Positions 1 through 8,766 of a DNA stretch of 42,268 nt are shown in pieces. Positions within the stretch are counted from its first letter, which is position 1. The number at the start of each line of letters is the position of its first letter. The DNA comes from Desulfobulbus sp. GTDB taxonomy: Bacteria > Desulfobacterota > Desulfobulbia > Desulfobulbales > Desulfobulbaceae. The DNA is taken from assembly GCA_012729435.1 (NCBI GenBank), contig JAAYDD010000065.1, positions 1 to 42,268 on the forward strand, written 5' to 3'. The translations under genes and the position numbers were made by a program. The notes under the pieces are model-generated. The model worked only from the letters and a program-made list of their open reading frames with translations. It did no database searches and had not been told where the DNA came from.

Positions 1-370
<370 letters not shown>

Positions 371-420
371 ATCTTTTTTAAACAAAGTTTACCCTGCTAC
401 TTCAATTGTTACAGTTTTTT

Positions 421-533
<113 letters not shown>

Positions 534-540
534 CATATGT

Positions 541-586
541 AAAACCCCCCCTCTTTGAACAAAACAAAGAGAGGGGGTTTTTTTGT
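541..586 (+). terminator. rRNA operon intrinsic terminator
   Basis: A 13-bp stem with one mismatch (CCCCCCCTCTTTG at 545-557 against CAAAGAGAGGGGG at 565-577), extended by flanking A/T pairs, has a seven-base loop and a run of seven T at 578-584. It ends the rRNA operon. The region from 587 to 777 downstream holds no feature I can support. Confidence 0.9.
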
Positions 587-777
587 TTAAATAAAAAAAA
601 CAAAGGGATAAAGAGAGCATATTCAGGTAAAGTCACTCTCAACACGTCGAGAAATAACGGCTCGCCCGCTTCCACGGATATCCGGTGGACTCAAAGCTGC
701 CCCTACCCTCCCCGTCAGGCCTTCAACTCCAAACAGATGAATCCTTCGCAAATAACCATTTCCCCTTCAGCACCTCT

Positions 778-3228
778 TTACACTGAAAAGTACTTTGCCT
801 GCGGATGATGAACCACAATAGCAGAGGTGCTTTGCTCAGGAACCATCTGCATGTTCTCAGTCAGACTGATACCGACACCTTCTGGTCTGAGAAGTGAGAA
901 AAGCGATTTGTGAGCATCCAGGTCAGGGCTGGCAGCATAGCCAAACCCATAGCGTGATCCCTGATATCTCTGAACCAGACCGGAGTCTGACTCCCCTTCT
1001 CTCTCAGCTTCAATCCCAAGCTCCTGACGCATAATCTTGTGCCAGTACTCGGTCAGTGCTTCGGTGATCTCAACACTGAACCCGTGCAGAAGCAGGTAAT
1101 CATGATACGCATTAGCCGCGTACAGTTTTGCAATCTCCACCCCGATCTGCGAACCTATGGTTGCCACAAAAAACCCTGCGACATCGCCTCCTTCCTCAGC
1201 TGATTTGAAGTAATCGGCAATACAAAGAAAAGGCGCGTCCTTTTGTCGGGGAAAGCTAAAGATGTACTCCTGCTCATCAGCTTCAATTACCAACTTGTTC
1301 TCAATGGCATGACAGGTAAAATATCCATAGCTGATCCTGGGCTGCAGCCACTCTTCAGTCGCTGCCCGTTCTATAATCTGCTGATAGAGGGGTCTGACCT
1401 TTCCGGCAATCAAAGCATCATACTCATCTGCCGCCATCTTGCCGCGCCGGTAGCCCCAGCGCCCTCGAAAAAGCGCCTGCTCATTGATCAGCGGAAAAAA
1501 GAGTTCCGGATCCAAACCTTCCACATAGCGGTGTCCGAGAAACGGCGGCTCGGGAACCGGGTTGTCACGGTTAATTTCGAGTACCTGAACACCCGGTTTT
1601 GCTGACTTCTTTACCGAAGCATGGTTGTACACCGTTGCAGTGAGCCTGCCCGCCTCATACTCCTGAACCGCACGTAACCCTGCAAAGGCATCGGCGCAGT
1701 ACACAACCGCTCCCGGATAAAGCGGCACACAGGATTCGGCAACAAATTTTGCCGTGAGTGCTGCGCCACCTAATAAAATGGGGATGGTCAGTCCGGCGTC
1801 CCGATATTGCGCCATGGAATCCTGCATGACAATAGCTGACTTGACCAGGAGTCCACTGAGTCCGATCATATCAACCGCGTGCTCCCTGGCCTTTTCTATA
1901 ACAGTCTCCACCGGAACCTTGATCCCGATATTGTACACCCTGTATCCGTTGTTGCTCAGAATAATATCGACCAGGTTTTTACCGATATCATGTACATCCC
2001 CCTGGACAGTGGCGAGGAGAATTTTTGTCTCAGAACCATCATCAATTCTGTCCATAAACGGTTCGAGCAACAGAACTGCTGTTTTCATCACCTCAGCAGA
2101 TTGCAATACAAAGGGCAGCAGAATTTCACCCTTGCCGAACAGTTCGCCAACATGCCGCATGGCCGGAACCAGAATCTGATTAATGATATCTATCGGCTTG
2201 AAACGATGTCGCAGTATAACCAACAGATCATCCAGTTCGTCCTTATCACCATCGACAACCTTGGCAAAAAGCTGCTCTTCAATGAGACGGTCGCTTTTTT
2301 TCGCCTCTTCTCTAGTCTGCTCGGATGTATCGCTGAAATGGGCAATACACTCCATCAGTGGATCTGTCCCGGTCTCTTCTTGCCTGTTGTAAAGAAGATT
2401 CAGACAGACACGCCGGTCATCTTCGGAGATACGGGCCAGAGGGATGATTTTACCGACATCGACAATCGCCGCATCCAGTCCTGCTGCCACGGCCTCATGT
2501 AAAAAGACAGAGTTCAGAATACGTCTTGCCCGCGGTGTCAGACCAAAAGAGATGTTGCTCAAGCCAAGGACAGTCAGACATCCCGGCAGCTCCTGTTTGA
2601 TCAGACGAATACCCTCCAGAGTCTGCAGTGCGGCATCACGCAGGGTGTCATCACCACTGCCGACCGTAAACGTCAGACAATCAAAAAGAATATCATGGGC
2701 CCGCAAGCCACACTCATGCACTGCAATAGAATAGATCTCCTGGGCGATACGCAGTTTTTCCGTGCCTGTCATGGCCATCCCCTGCGCATCAATGGTAAGG
2801 GCCACCACAGCGGCTCCGTACTTTCTGGCCGCACGGCATACCCGTCGGATATTGATGCCGCCGTCCTCCAGATTGACGGAGTTGACAATCGCTCTGCCCG
2901 GATAGATGCGCAGGCAGGCTTCGATACACTCGGGAGTCGTTGAGTCGATCATCAGCGGAGCCTTGAGACTGGCGGCACAGAGACTGACCAGGGTAGTCAT
3001 GTCTTTCAACTCATCCCGCCCCGCATAAGCGGTACAGAGGTCAATAACATGGGCGCCTCTGCCTTCCTGCTCCAGGGCAATTTTTAAACAGGCCTGATAA
3101 TCATCTGCCAGGAGCAGCTCACGAAACTTCTTTGAACCGTTGGCATTGGCCCGCTCACCAATGAGAAGCGGCGGTATCTCTTGTTGAAGTTCAACAGCCT
3201 GATAAAGACTTGCAACAGAGGGTTTCAT
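778..3228 (-). CDS. metH: Methionine synthase, pterin + cobalamin + reactivation domains (split MetH)
   Basis: This 816-residue protein corresponds to the C-terminal two thirds of cobalamin-dependent methionine synthase, which moves the methyl group of 5-methyltetrahydrofolate to homocysteine through B12. Residues about 20-290 are the pterin-binding barrel (LIGERANANGSKKF). The four-helix cap follows at 305-395. The Rossmann B12 domain has DVHDIGKN at 411-418, whose His is the lower cobalt ligand. Residues about 560-816 are the AdoMet-dependent reactivation domain with the RYGFGY signature at 759-764. The homocysteine-binding module is missing here and is supplied by the next gene upstream, whose stop overlaps this start by 4 bp (ATGA), so the two are translationally coupled. 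In E. coli all four modules sit in one chain of about 1227 residues. Presence of the reactivation domain implies aerobic-type reactivation or a flavodoxin partner. Confidence 0.95.
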   Translation of the reverse strand: MKPSVASLYQAVELQQEIPPLLIGERANANGSKKFRELLLADDYQACLKIALEQEGRGAHVIDLCTAYAGRDELKDMTTLVSLCAASLKAPLMIDSTTPECIEACLRIYPGRAIVNSVNLEDGGINIRRVCRAARKYGAAVVALTIDAQGMAMTGTEKLRIAQEIYSIAVHECGLRAHDILFDCLTFTVGSGDDTLRDAALQTLEGIRLIKQELPGCLTVLGLSNISFGLTPRARRILNSVFLHEAVAAGLDAAIVDVGKIIPLARISEDDRRVCLNLLYNRQEETGTDPLMECIAHFSDTSEQTREEAKKSDRLIEEQLFAKVVDGDKDELDDLLVILRHRFKPIDIINQILVPAMRHVGELFGKGEILLPFVLQSAEVMKTAVLLLEPFMDRIDDGSETKILLATVQGDVHDIGKNLVDIILSNNGYRVYNIGIKVPVETVIEKAREHAVDMIGLSGLLVKSAIVMQDSMAQYRDAGLTIPILLGGAALTAKFVAESCVPLYPGAVVYCADAFAGLRAVQEYEAGRLTATVYNHASVKKSAKPGVQVLEINRDNPVPEPPFLGHRYVEGLDPELFFPLINEQALFRGRWGYRRGKMAADEYDALIAGKVRPLYQQIIERAATEEWLQPRISYGYFTCHAIENKLVIEADEQEYIFSFPRQKDAPFLCIADYFKSAEEGGDVAGFFVATIGSQIGVEIAKLYAANAYHDYLLLHGFSVEITEALTEYWHKIMRQELGIEAEREGESDSGLVQRYQGSRYGFGYAASPDLDAHKSLFSLLRPEGVGISLTENMQMVPEQSTSAIVVHHPQAKYFSV

Positions 3229-4148
3229 GCGACCACCTCCCGAGCCGGCGGCTCGACTCCTTGTAGACCCTCCACGAGTGCCCGGGTGTGTTCAGCCGTG
3301 GTGCCACAGCACCCGCCGACAACACTGACTCCATAGTCACTGACAAATCGTTTCATTTCCTGAGTATAGCGCTCAGGTGTCAGAGAGTACGTGGTTTTAC
3401 CATCCACAACTTCCGGCAACCCCTGGTTTGGTATACAGGAAATTCTTCCCGGCCAGTTACGGCTCAGCCAGCGAATGTGCGACTCCATATCCTGGGGACC
3501 GGTGGCACAGTTCAGGCCAAAGGAAAAAACAGGAAAAGGTTCCAGCGTAACCGCGGCAGCGGCGATATCCGTCCCCACCAGCATGGTACCGGTTCTCTCA
3601 ATGGTCACCGACACCATCACCGGAATTTCTTCCTGCACGTTCTCGAGAATTTCAAAACAGGTGATCATGGCTACCTTCAGCTGCAGGAGGTCCTGACAGG
3701 TTTCGATGATCAGCATGTCCACACCGGCAGCGACAAGGGCATGTATCTGCTCACTGTAGACAGCGGCAAGCACCTCCGGCGAGATATGTCCCAGTGACGG
3801 CAGCTTAGTACCCGGACCGATGGAACCAGCCACGTACACATCATCCCGATCTCCGATGGCAACACGGGCATTGGCGACTGCAGCCCGGTTGATATCTTCA
3901 ACCTGGTCCTGCAATCCGTACTCCTCAAGCACGATTCGATTCGCCCCGAAGGTATTGGTTTCAAGGACCATGGCACCGGCTTCGACAAAACTGCGATGCA
4001 GGGCAATGATGCTCTCCGGAGCCGTAAGATTGAGGAGTTCGTTGCATCCCTCCTTTCCCGCCCAGGCAGAAAAGGGGATGTTCATTTCCTGAAGGTTGGT
4101 CCCGCAGGCACCGTCAAGAATGAGCAGCTTATGATCATCTGGTCGCAT
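3225..4148 (-). CDS. Homocysteine S-methyltransferase subunit (N-terminal MetH module)
   Basis: The 307-residue product is the homocysteine-binding barrel of methionine synthase as a separate polypeptide. It begins LLILDGACGTNLQ and carries the three zinc-binding cysteines expected of the family: the Cys of GLNCATGP (about residue 214) and the pair in GGCCGTTAEH (about 280-281). It activates homocysteine thiolate for methyl transfer from methylcobalamin held by the downstream-encoded protein, with which it overlaps by 4 bp. I chose the ATG at 4148, ten bases after an AGGA ribosome site; a TTG at 4154 in the same frame would add two residues. The order of genes keeps the domain order of one-chain MetH. 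Confidence 0.93.
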   Translation of the reverse strand: MRPDDHKLLILDGACGTNLQEMNIPFSAWAGKEGCNELLNLTAPESIIALHRSFVEAGAMVLETNTFGANRIVLEEYGLQDQVEDINRAAVANARVAIGDRDDVYVAGSIGPGTKLPSLGHISPEVLAAVYSEQIHALVAAGVDMLIIETCQDLLQLKVAMITCFEILENVQEEIPVMVSVTIERTGTMLVGTDIAAAAVTLEPFPVFSFGLNCATGPQDMESHIRWLSRNWPGRISCIPNQGLPEVVDGKTTYSLTPERYTQEMKRFVSDYGVSVVGGCCGTTAEHTRALVEGLQGVEPPAREVVA

Positions 4149-4292
4149 GTTCAATCGTTCCTGTTGAGCAATGGTTTAAAACCTGTTCGTGACATTTTAG
4201 GGACTTGCGCATTTTTGTCTGAAATGAATCCGTCTACTGTAGGACTCTTGACCCTGCTTTGCATCATTTTTCTCTTCTCTTCTGTTTCTATC

Positions 4293-4331
4293 CCTGAGCA
4301 CATACCTGTAAGCCGGTCCTCCACGCTCAGG
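4293..4331. repeat. Inverted repeat between metH and glmU-like gene
   Basis: CCTGAGC at 4293-4299 and GCTCAGG at 4325-4331 form a perfect 7-bp inverted repeat around a 25-base interior in the divergent spacer (4149-4410). No T run follows on either strand, so it is not an ordinary terminator. It lies just upstream of the promoter assigned to the plus-strand gene and within the leader region of the minus-strand metH genes. Role unknown. Confidence 0.4.
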
Positions 4332-4337
4332 TGGTGC

Positions 4338-4366
4338 TTGTCAAACTTGTCTTTTTCTTCTACATT
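4338..4366 (+). promoter_or_regulatory. Sigma70-type promoter for the glmU-like gene
   Basis: TTGTCA at 4338-4343 and TACATT at 4361-4366 are separated by 17 bases and lie 44 bases before the ATG at 4411. Each box matches four or five of six consensus positions. Inference from sequence only. Confidence 0.5.
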
Positions 4367-4410
4367 ATTGCGATTACGAACCTTTTGTTTTCTTCAACCG
4401 GGATATACAG

Positions 4411-5424
4411 ATGCCACCGTCCACTATTGCCGTTATTCTTGCCGCCGGGAAAGGAACCCGCATGAAATCAGAACAGACCAAGATACTCCATCCGGTCTTC
4501 TTCCGGCCAATGATTCACCATGTCCTGGATGCTGTGAGAGACACCGGCGTTGTACAGTGTGCGGTTATAATCGGACATCAGCGATCAGAGGTTGCCATGG
4601 CTCTGGCATCGTATCAAGTGACACTTGTCACCCAGGAAGAACAGCTGGGTACAGGACATGCCGTTCTCTGTGCAGAAGAAGTCTGCAGAAACCACGATGA
4701 GGTCCTCATCCTCTGTGGTGACACTCCTCTGCTGGGTGCAACAACCCTGCAAAAGATGATCAGCGTTCATCGCAGCCAGGGGGCTGATCTCACCCTCATG
4801 ACCACCATAGTTGACAATCCTTTCGGGTACGGCAGAATCGTTAAGGACGCGGAAGGTAACATTCAAGCCATTGTTGAAGAAAAAGACGCGACTGCTGAAC
4901 AACGTCAAATCCGGGAAATCAATGCGGGTGTTTATCTGGTGGAGCGGGAATTTCTGTTTAATGCGCTTCAAGAGGTCGGAACGGATAATGCCCAGGGAGA
5001 AGTGTATCTGACCGATATTGTGGCCCAGGCTCGTCGACAGAAAAAACGGGTCCAGCCCTTTATGCATGACCGGGCAATCGATGTGCTGGGCGTCAACTCC
5101 AGAGTTGAACTGGCTCAGGCCCAAGCTGCTTTACAGCAACGCCGCAACCGGGAGCTCATGCTTGGGGGCGTCACCCTTGAATCTCCTGCAACCATCGTCG
5201 TGTCTGCTGATTGTACCATCGGCCCGGACTGCCACCTTCAGGGTAACGTGCGTCTCAGTGACGGTACAATCCTTGGCCGCGGCTGCCTGATCGAAGCCGG
5301 CTGCGTTTTAAAACGCTGCCGGCTTGGCAATGGAGTCACCGTTGGTGCCAACTCAGTGCTCACCAACTGCCGTCTTGATGACAACAGTCAGGTTGAGCCG
5401 CTGACCCTCTGTAACAACAAGTAA
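4411..5424 (+). CDS. GlmU-like UTP:GlcNAc-1-phosphate uridyltransferase with shortened beta-helix
   Basis: Residues 1 to about 235 are a complete GlmU-type pyrophosphorylase domain making UDP-GlcNAc from UTP and GlcNAc-1-phosphate: nucleotide loop LAAGKGTRMKS near 9-19, QLGTGHAV, CGDTPLL, NPFGYGRIV, VEEKDA and EINAGVYL, then NAQGEVYLTDI. From about 250 to 337 there are hexapeptide repeats of a left-handed beta-helix (TIGPDCHLQGNV, LGNGVTVGANSV). The product stops at 337 residues, whereas GlmU is usually about 455, so the distal beta-helix coils that hold the glucosamine-1-phosphate acetyltransferase site are absent. No remnant of them follows in the 70-base spacer to the next gene, so this looks like a natural short form and not a fresh frameshift. 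It may act only as a uridyltransferase, with the acetyl step elsewhere in the genome. Confidence 0.85.
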   Translation: MPPSTIAVILAAGKGTRMKSEQTKILHPVFFRPMIHHVLDAVRDTGVVQCAVIIGHQRSEVAMALASYQVTLVTQEEQLGTGHAVLCAEEVCRNHDEVLILCGDTPLLGATTLQKMISVHRSQGADLTLMTTIVDNPFGYGRIVKDAEGNIQAIVEEKDATAEQRQIREINAGVYLVEREFLFNALQEVGTDNAQGEVYLTDIVAQARRQKKRVQPFMHDRAIDVLGVNSRVELAQAQAALQQRRNRELMLGGVTLESPATIVVSADCTIGPDCHLQGNVRLSDGTILGRGCLIEAGCVLKRCRLGNGVTVGANSVLTNCRLDDNSQVEPLTLCNNK

Positions 5425-5494
5425 CGTATTATTATCCACTCTGCCGGCAGCGGGGCAAAGTGCCGGCTGATCCCTGTTTGGAGCATATTCCGCC

Positions 5495-6784
5495 ATGACA
5501 GATCTGAAAAAAATGTATTCCACCCTCCGGGGAGACTCCTTTCCCATGGAAATGACTATCACCTTTGGGGATCAAACCCTAGTATACCGAAAAAAAACCT
5601 GGAAAATTCCCCAGGAAGACGGAAGCTTTGATGAACGCGGCCTGCGTTACGGTGAAAATCCTGACCAGGAAGCAGCACTGTACGAGCTGGTTAACGGCAA
5701 CCTCGTCCTGGGCGATTGCGCCTATATCGAACCGGGCAATGGGCTGGTCAGTGCCATCAGTGTGGAAGATATGCTCCAGGTGGGGAAACATCCGGGCAAG
5801 ATCAATCTCACAGATGTTGACAACGGCCTGAATATCATCAAGTACCTCATTGATAAACCGGCGGCCGTCATTTTGAAGCATAACAACCCTTGTGGTGCAG
5901 CCATCGGCGCCAGCCTCGCCGATGCCTACAACCGGGCCAACCGGAGTGACCGGATTGCCGCCTTCGGCGGTGCAGTGGTCACCAGCAGACCGCTGGATAA
6001 AGAGACCGCTGAACTCATGGCCCAGAATTACCTCGAAGTGGTCTGTGCTCCGGACTTTGAAGAGGGGGTTCTTGAGATTCTGGCCCGCCGGAAAAATCTG
6101 AGGGTCATTCGCATGCCCGGTATCAGCCGGCTGGCCGAATTCGAGCGGTACCGCTTTGTGGATTTCAAGTCCCTCATCGACGGCGGTATCATAGTACAAC
6201 AGTCAGCGGTCAACTCCATCCGGAGCCCGCAGGACCTCAAACCCGCCACCACAATCTACAAAGGTGTTCAGTACACCTGTGAACGACAACCAACCCGACG
6301 TGAGATTGAAGACATGCTCTTTGGCTGGGCCGTTGAACACGGCGTCACGTCCAACTCCGTCATCTACGTCAAGGACGGGTGCACCACTGCCATCGGAGCC
6401 GGTGAACAGGACCGGGTCGGAGTGGCGGAGATCGCCATTCATAAGGCGTACGTCAAGTACGCTGACATCCTGTGTTTTGACACCTATGGCATACCTTATG
6501 CGAATCTGGTGCTTGAAATATCGCAGGGGAAACGTGACAAAGCGGACAAAGAGGCGATTGACGCCAAAGTAAAAGAGGATCGGGCTGGTCTGCCAGGATC
6601 AGTCATGATCTCAGATGCGTTTTTCCCCTTTCGGGATGCTGCTGATGTCGGCATCCGTGAAGGCGTCACCGCGATCCTTCAGGCCGGTGGCTCCATTCGT
6701 GATTTCGAATCGATTCAGGCCTGTAACGAGGCCGATCCACAGGTGGCCATGATGTATACCGGCCAGCGTTCCTTTAAGCACTGA
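5495..6784 (+). CDS. Stand-alone AICAR transformylase (PurH C-terminal domain type)
   Basis: The 429-residue protein matches the phosphoribosylaminoimidazole-carboxamide formyltransferase part of PurH, step 9 of purine synthesis, forming FAICAR from AICAR and 10-formyltetrahydrofolate. Diagnostic stretches are LRYGENPDQEAALY (about 46-59), the catalytic KHNNPCGAAIG (about 128-138), and FPFRDAADV near the C-terminus. The N-terminal IMP cyclohydrolase domain of bifunctional PurH (about 520 residues) is absent, so ring closure needs another protein. Stand-alone forms of this length are known in sulfate-reducing deltaproteobacteria. A GGAG site lies 11 bases before the ATG. It follows the glmU-like gene by 70 bases in the same direction and may be co-transcribed with it. 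Confidence 0.9.
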   Translation: MTDLKKMYSTLRGDSFPMEMTITFGDQTLVYRKKTWKIPQEDGSFDERGLRYGENPDQEAALYELVNGNLVLGDCAYIEPGNGLVSAISVEDMLQVGKHPGKINLTDVDNGLNIIKYLIDKPAAVILKHNNPCGAAIGASLADAYNRANRSDRIAAFGGAVVTSRPLDKETAELMAQNYLEVVCAPDFEEGVLEILARRKNLRVIRMPGISRLAEFERYRFVDFKSLIDGGIIVQQSAVNSIRSPQDLKPATTIYKGVQYTCERQPTRREIEDMLFGWAVEHGVTSNSVIYVKDGCTTAIGAGEQDRVGVAEIAIHKAYVKYADILCFDTYGIPYANLVLEISQGKRDKADKEAIDAKVKEDRAGLPGSVMISDAFFPFRDAADVGIREGVTAILQAGGSIRDFESIQACNEADPQVAMMYTGQRSFKH

Positions 6785-6917
6785 CGATCCGAATAACAGA
6801 GCAGAGAACCTGACACCTGCTTCGATCAATCGTGCCCTTATCCATCACTTTGGGGCGTGACCAACGGGCCTGTGATCAGATGAGCGTACACCTGCAGAGA
6901 AAATAAGGAACAATGGT

Positions 6918-7559
6918 ATGATAACACAACTCATGCAGATGCTGGTGGATGTTGTCGGCGCACTGGGCTATCCCGGTATTTTTCTCCTAATGGCCATGGA
7001 AAGCTCGATTATCCCCGTACCCAGCGAACTCGTCATGCCACCGGCCGGCTATCTCGCACAGCAGGGGACAATGAATGCATGGATCGCCATCATCGCCGGC
7101 ACCACCGGCAGTCTCCTCGGCGCGTATGCCAACTATTTCGCTGCCCTGTACCTGGGCCGGCCTCTCATTCTCAAGTATGGAAAGTACGTTCTTATCTCTT
7201 CCGATAAATTCTGCAAAGTTGAAGCGTTTTTTCTCCGTCACGGAGAGATCTCCACTTTCATAGGGAGACTTCTTCCGGTGATCCGCCATCTCATCTCCAT
7301 CCCGGCAGGTCTCTCCCGGATGAACCACCTGCGCTTTTCAGCCTACACCCTGCTGGGTGCCTTTATCTGGTGCTCGATACTGACGTGGATAGGCTATATT
7401 ATCGGTCACAATCAGGATCAGATCATGGCCTATTCAAAACAGGCGGTCCTCTGGGTGGCAGCCGGCTGCGGAATGCTCCTGGCGGGCTACATCTGGTTTC
7501 TGCGCAGAAGATCAAGAAACCGCACCCTGTCAGAAATGACCCCTGTTTCAGAAGAATAG
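6918..7559 (+). CDS. DedA-family inner-membrane protein
   Basis: A 213-residue membrane protein of the DedA/VTT family. The family signature near the N-terminus is visible (ESSIIPVPSELVMPPAG, about 28-44), followed by a Gly/Ala-rich re-entrant stretch and FIGRLLPVIRHLISIPAG (about 115-132), which holds the conserved F-x-G-R-x-x-P-x-x-R motif. Members are proposed to act as phospholipid scramblases, undecaprenyl-phosphate translocases or proton-dependent transporters. It ends with a helix and a basic tail. AAGGAA lies about ten bases before the ATG. The next gene, htpX, begins 53 bases later and may share the transcript; both concern the envelope. Confidence 0.9.
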   Translation: MITQLMQMLVDVVGALGYPGIFLLMAMESSIIPVPSELVMPPAGYLAQQGTMNAWIAIIAGTTGSLLGAYANYFAALYLGRPLILKYGKYVLISSDKFCKVEAFFLRHGEISTFIGRLLPVIRHLISIPAGLSRMNHLRFSAYTLLGAFIWCSILTWIGYIIGHNQDQIMAYSKQAVLWVAAGCGMLLAGYIWFLRRRSRNRTLSEMTPVSEE

Positions 7560-7612
7560 CTCCATCATGATCCGGTATTATCTGTTGTCTTTATACCGGC
7601 TGAGGTAACCAC

Positions 7613-8485
7613 ATGAAACGAATCGTTCTTTTCCTCTGCACCAACCTGGCGGTCCTTCTTGTTCTGGGCCTTGTCATCAACCTCCTCGGTGTTGATCAGT
7701 ATCTTACCGAACAGGGTCTGGATCTCGGTACTCTCCTTGTCTTTGCTGCCGTTCTGGGCTTTGGCGGCTCCTTCATCTCTCTGTTCATGTCCAAAACCAT
7801 TGCCAAAATGTCCACGGGTGCCAGGGTCATAGGACAACCACAAAATTCGGCGGAACACTGGCTGCTCACCACGGTAGCAAAACTCGCGGGCAGAGCAAAC
7901 GTGACCATGCCGGAGGTTGCGATCTATGAGGGGCCTCCAAATGCCTTTGCCACCGGAGCCAGTCGGTCAAACTCACTGGTGGCGGTCTCGACCGGCCTTT
8001 TGCAGAGCATGAACGAACAGGAAGTTGAGGCGGTTCTTGCCCATGAGATGGCTCATATTGCCAACGGTGACATGGTCACTCTGACGCTGATTCAGGGCAC
8101 GGTCAACACCTTTGTCTTTTTCCTGGCACGCGTGATCGGTTATCTCGTCGACAGCATGATCAATAAGAACAACCAAAACCGTGGTGGATACGGTGCCGGC
8201 TATATGATTACCGTCTCTATCTGCCAAGTGCTCTTTGGTGTTCTGGCCAGTCTGATTGTCATGTATTTTTCACGACAGCGTGAATTCCGGGCCGATGCCG
8301 GTGCAGCACAGTTTCTGGGCAGTCCTCAACCGATGATTGCCGCTTTACGGCGGTTAGGAGGGCTGGACACCGGAGCTCTGCCACAGAACATGGCCTCATC
8401 AGGTATAGCCGGCAGACAGGGCCTGTCCGCCCTTTTTGCCACCCATCCCTCCATTGAGGACCGTATCAGAGCGCTCCAGTCATAG
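7613..8485 (+). CDS. htpX: Membrane zinc metalloprotease HtpX
   Basis: A 290-residue M48-family integral membrane protease that degrades damaged membrane proteins. Two N-terminal transmembrane helices (residues about 4-24 and 35-57) precede the zinc site [13 protein letters not shown] (about 139-151), two more helices follow, and the third zinc ligand lies in [16 protein letters not shown] (about 221-236). Length and order match HtpX of other proteobacteria. A GAGG ribosome site lies nine bases before the ATG. A perfect terminator follows at 8522-8562, closing the plus-strand run that began at 4411. Confidence 0.95.
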   Translation: MKRIVLFLCTNLAVLLVLGLVINLLGVDQYLTEQGLDLGTLLVFAAVLGFGGSFISLFMSKTIAKMSTGARVIGQPQNSAEHWLLTTVAKLAGRANVTMPEVAIYEGPPNAFATGASRSNSLVAVSTGLLQSMNEQEVEAVLAHEMAHIANGDMVTLTLIQGTVNTFVFFLARVIGYLVDSMINKNNQNRGGYGAGYMITVSICQVLFGVLASLIVMYFSRQREFRADAGAAQFLGSPQPMIAALRRLGGLDTGALPQNMASSGIAGRQGLSALFATHPSIEDRIRALQS

Positions 8486-8521
8486 TCCTGAAGGCTGTCA
8501 TCGTATGGCGGCAGAAACAAG

Positions 8522-8566
8522 AACAGCACCTGATCTCTGTCTAATGACGATCAGGTGCTGTTTATT
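8522..8566 (+). terminator. Terminator after htpX
   Basis: AACAGCACCTGATC (8522-8535) and GATCAGGTGCTGTT (8549-8562) form a perfect 14-bp stem with a 13-base loop and a short T-rich tail. With weak T runs on both sides it could work in both directions, also closing the minus-strand gene that ends at 8767. The rest of 8486-8766 shows nothing else. Confidence 0.8.
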
Positions 8567-8766
8567 GTTCCCACTGCACAACGCTGTGCCACTCACTGGC
8601 TGGTAATCGGATCATCGCCCACAGCGATCACCCCCCCCTATCCTGCCGGTCTGATTTTCGGCATGCGTACCGCCTTAAAAAAAACACTGTACGTCGATTG
8701 GTTTATATATCTTCCCCTGACCATCCGGCCCTAAGACAATAACCTGCCAGATGCACCAGTTGTAAA

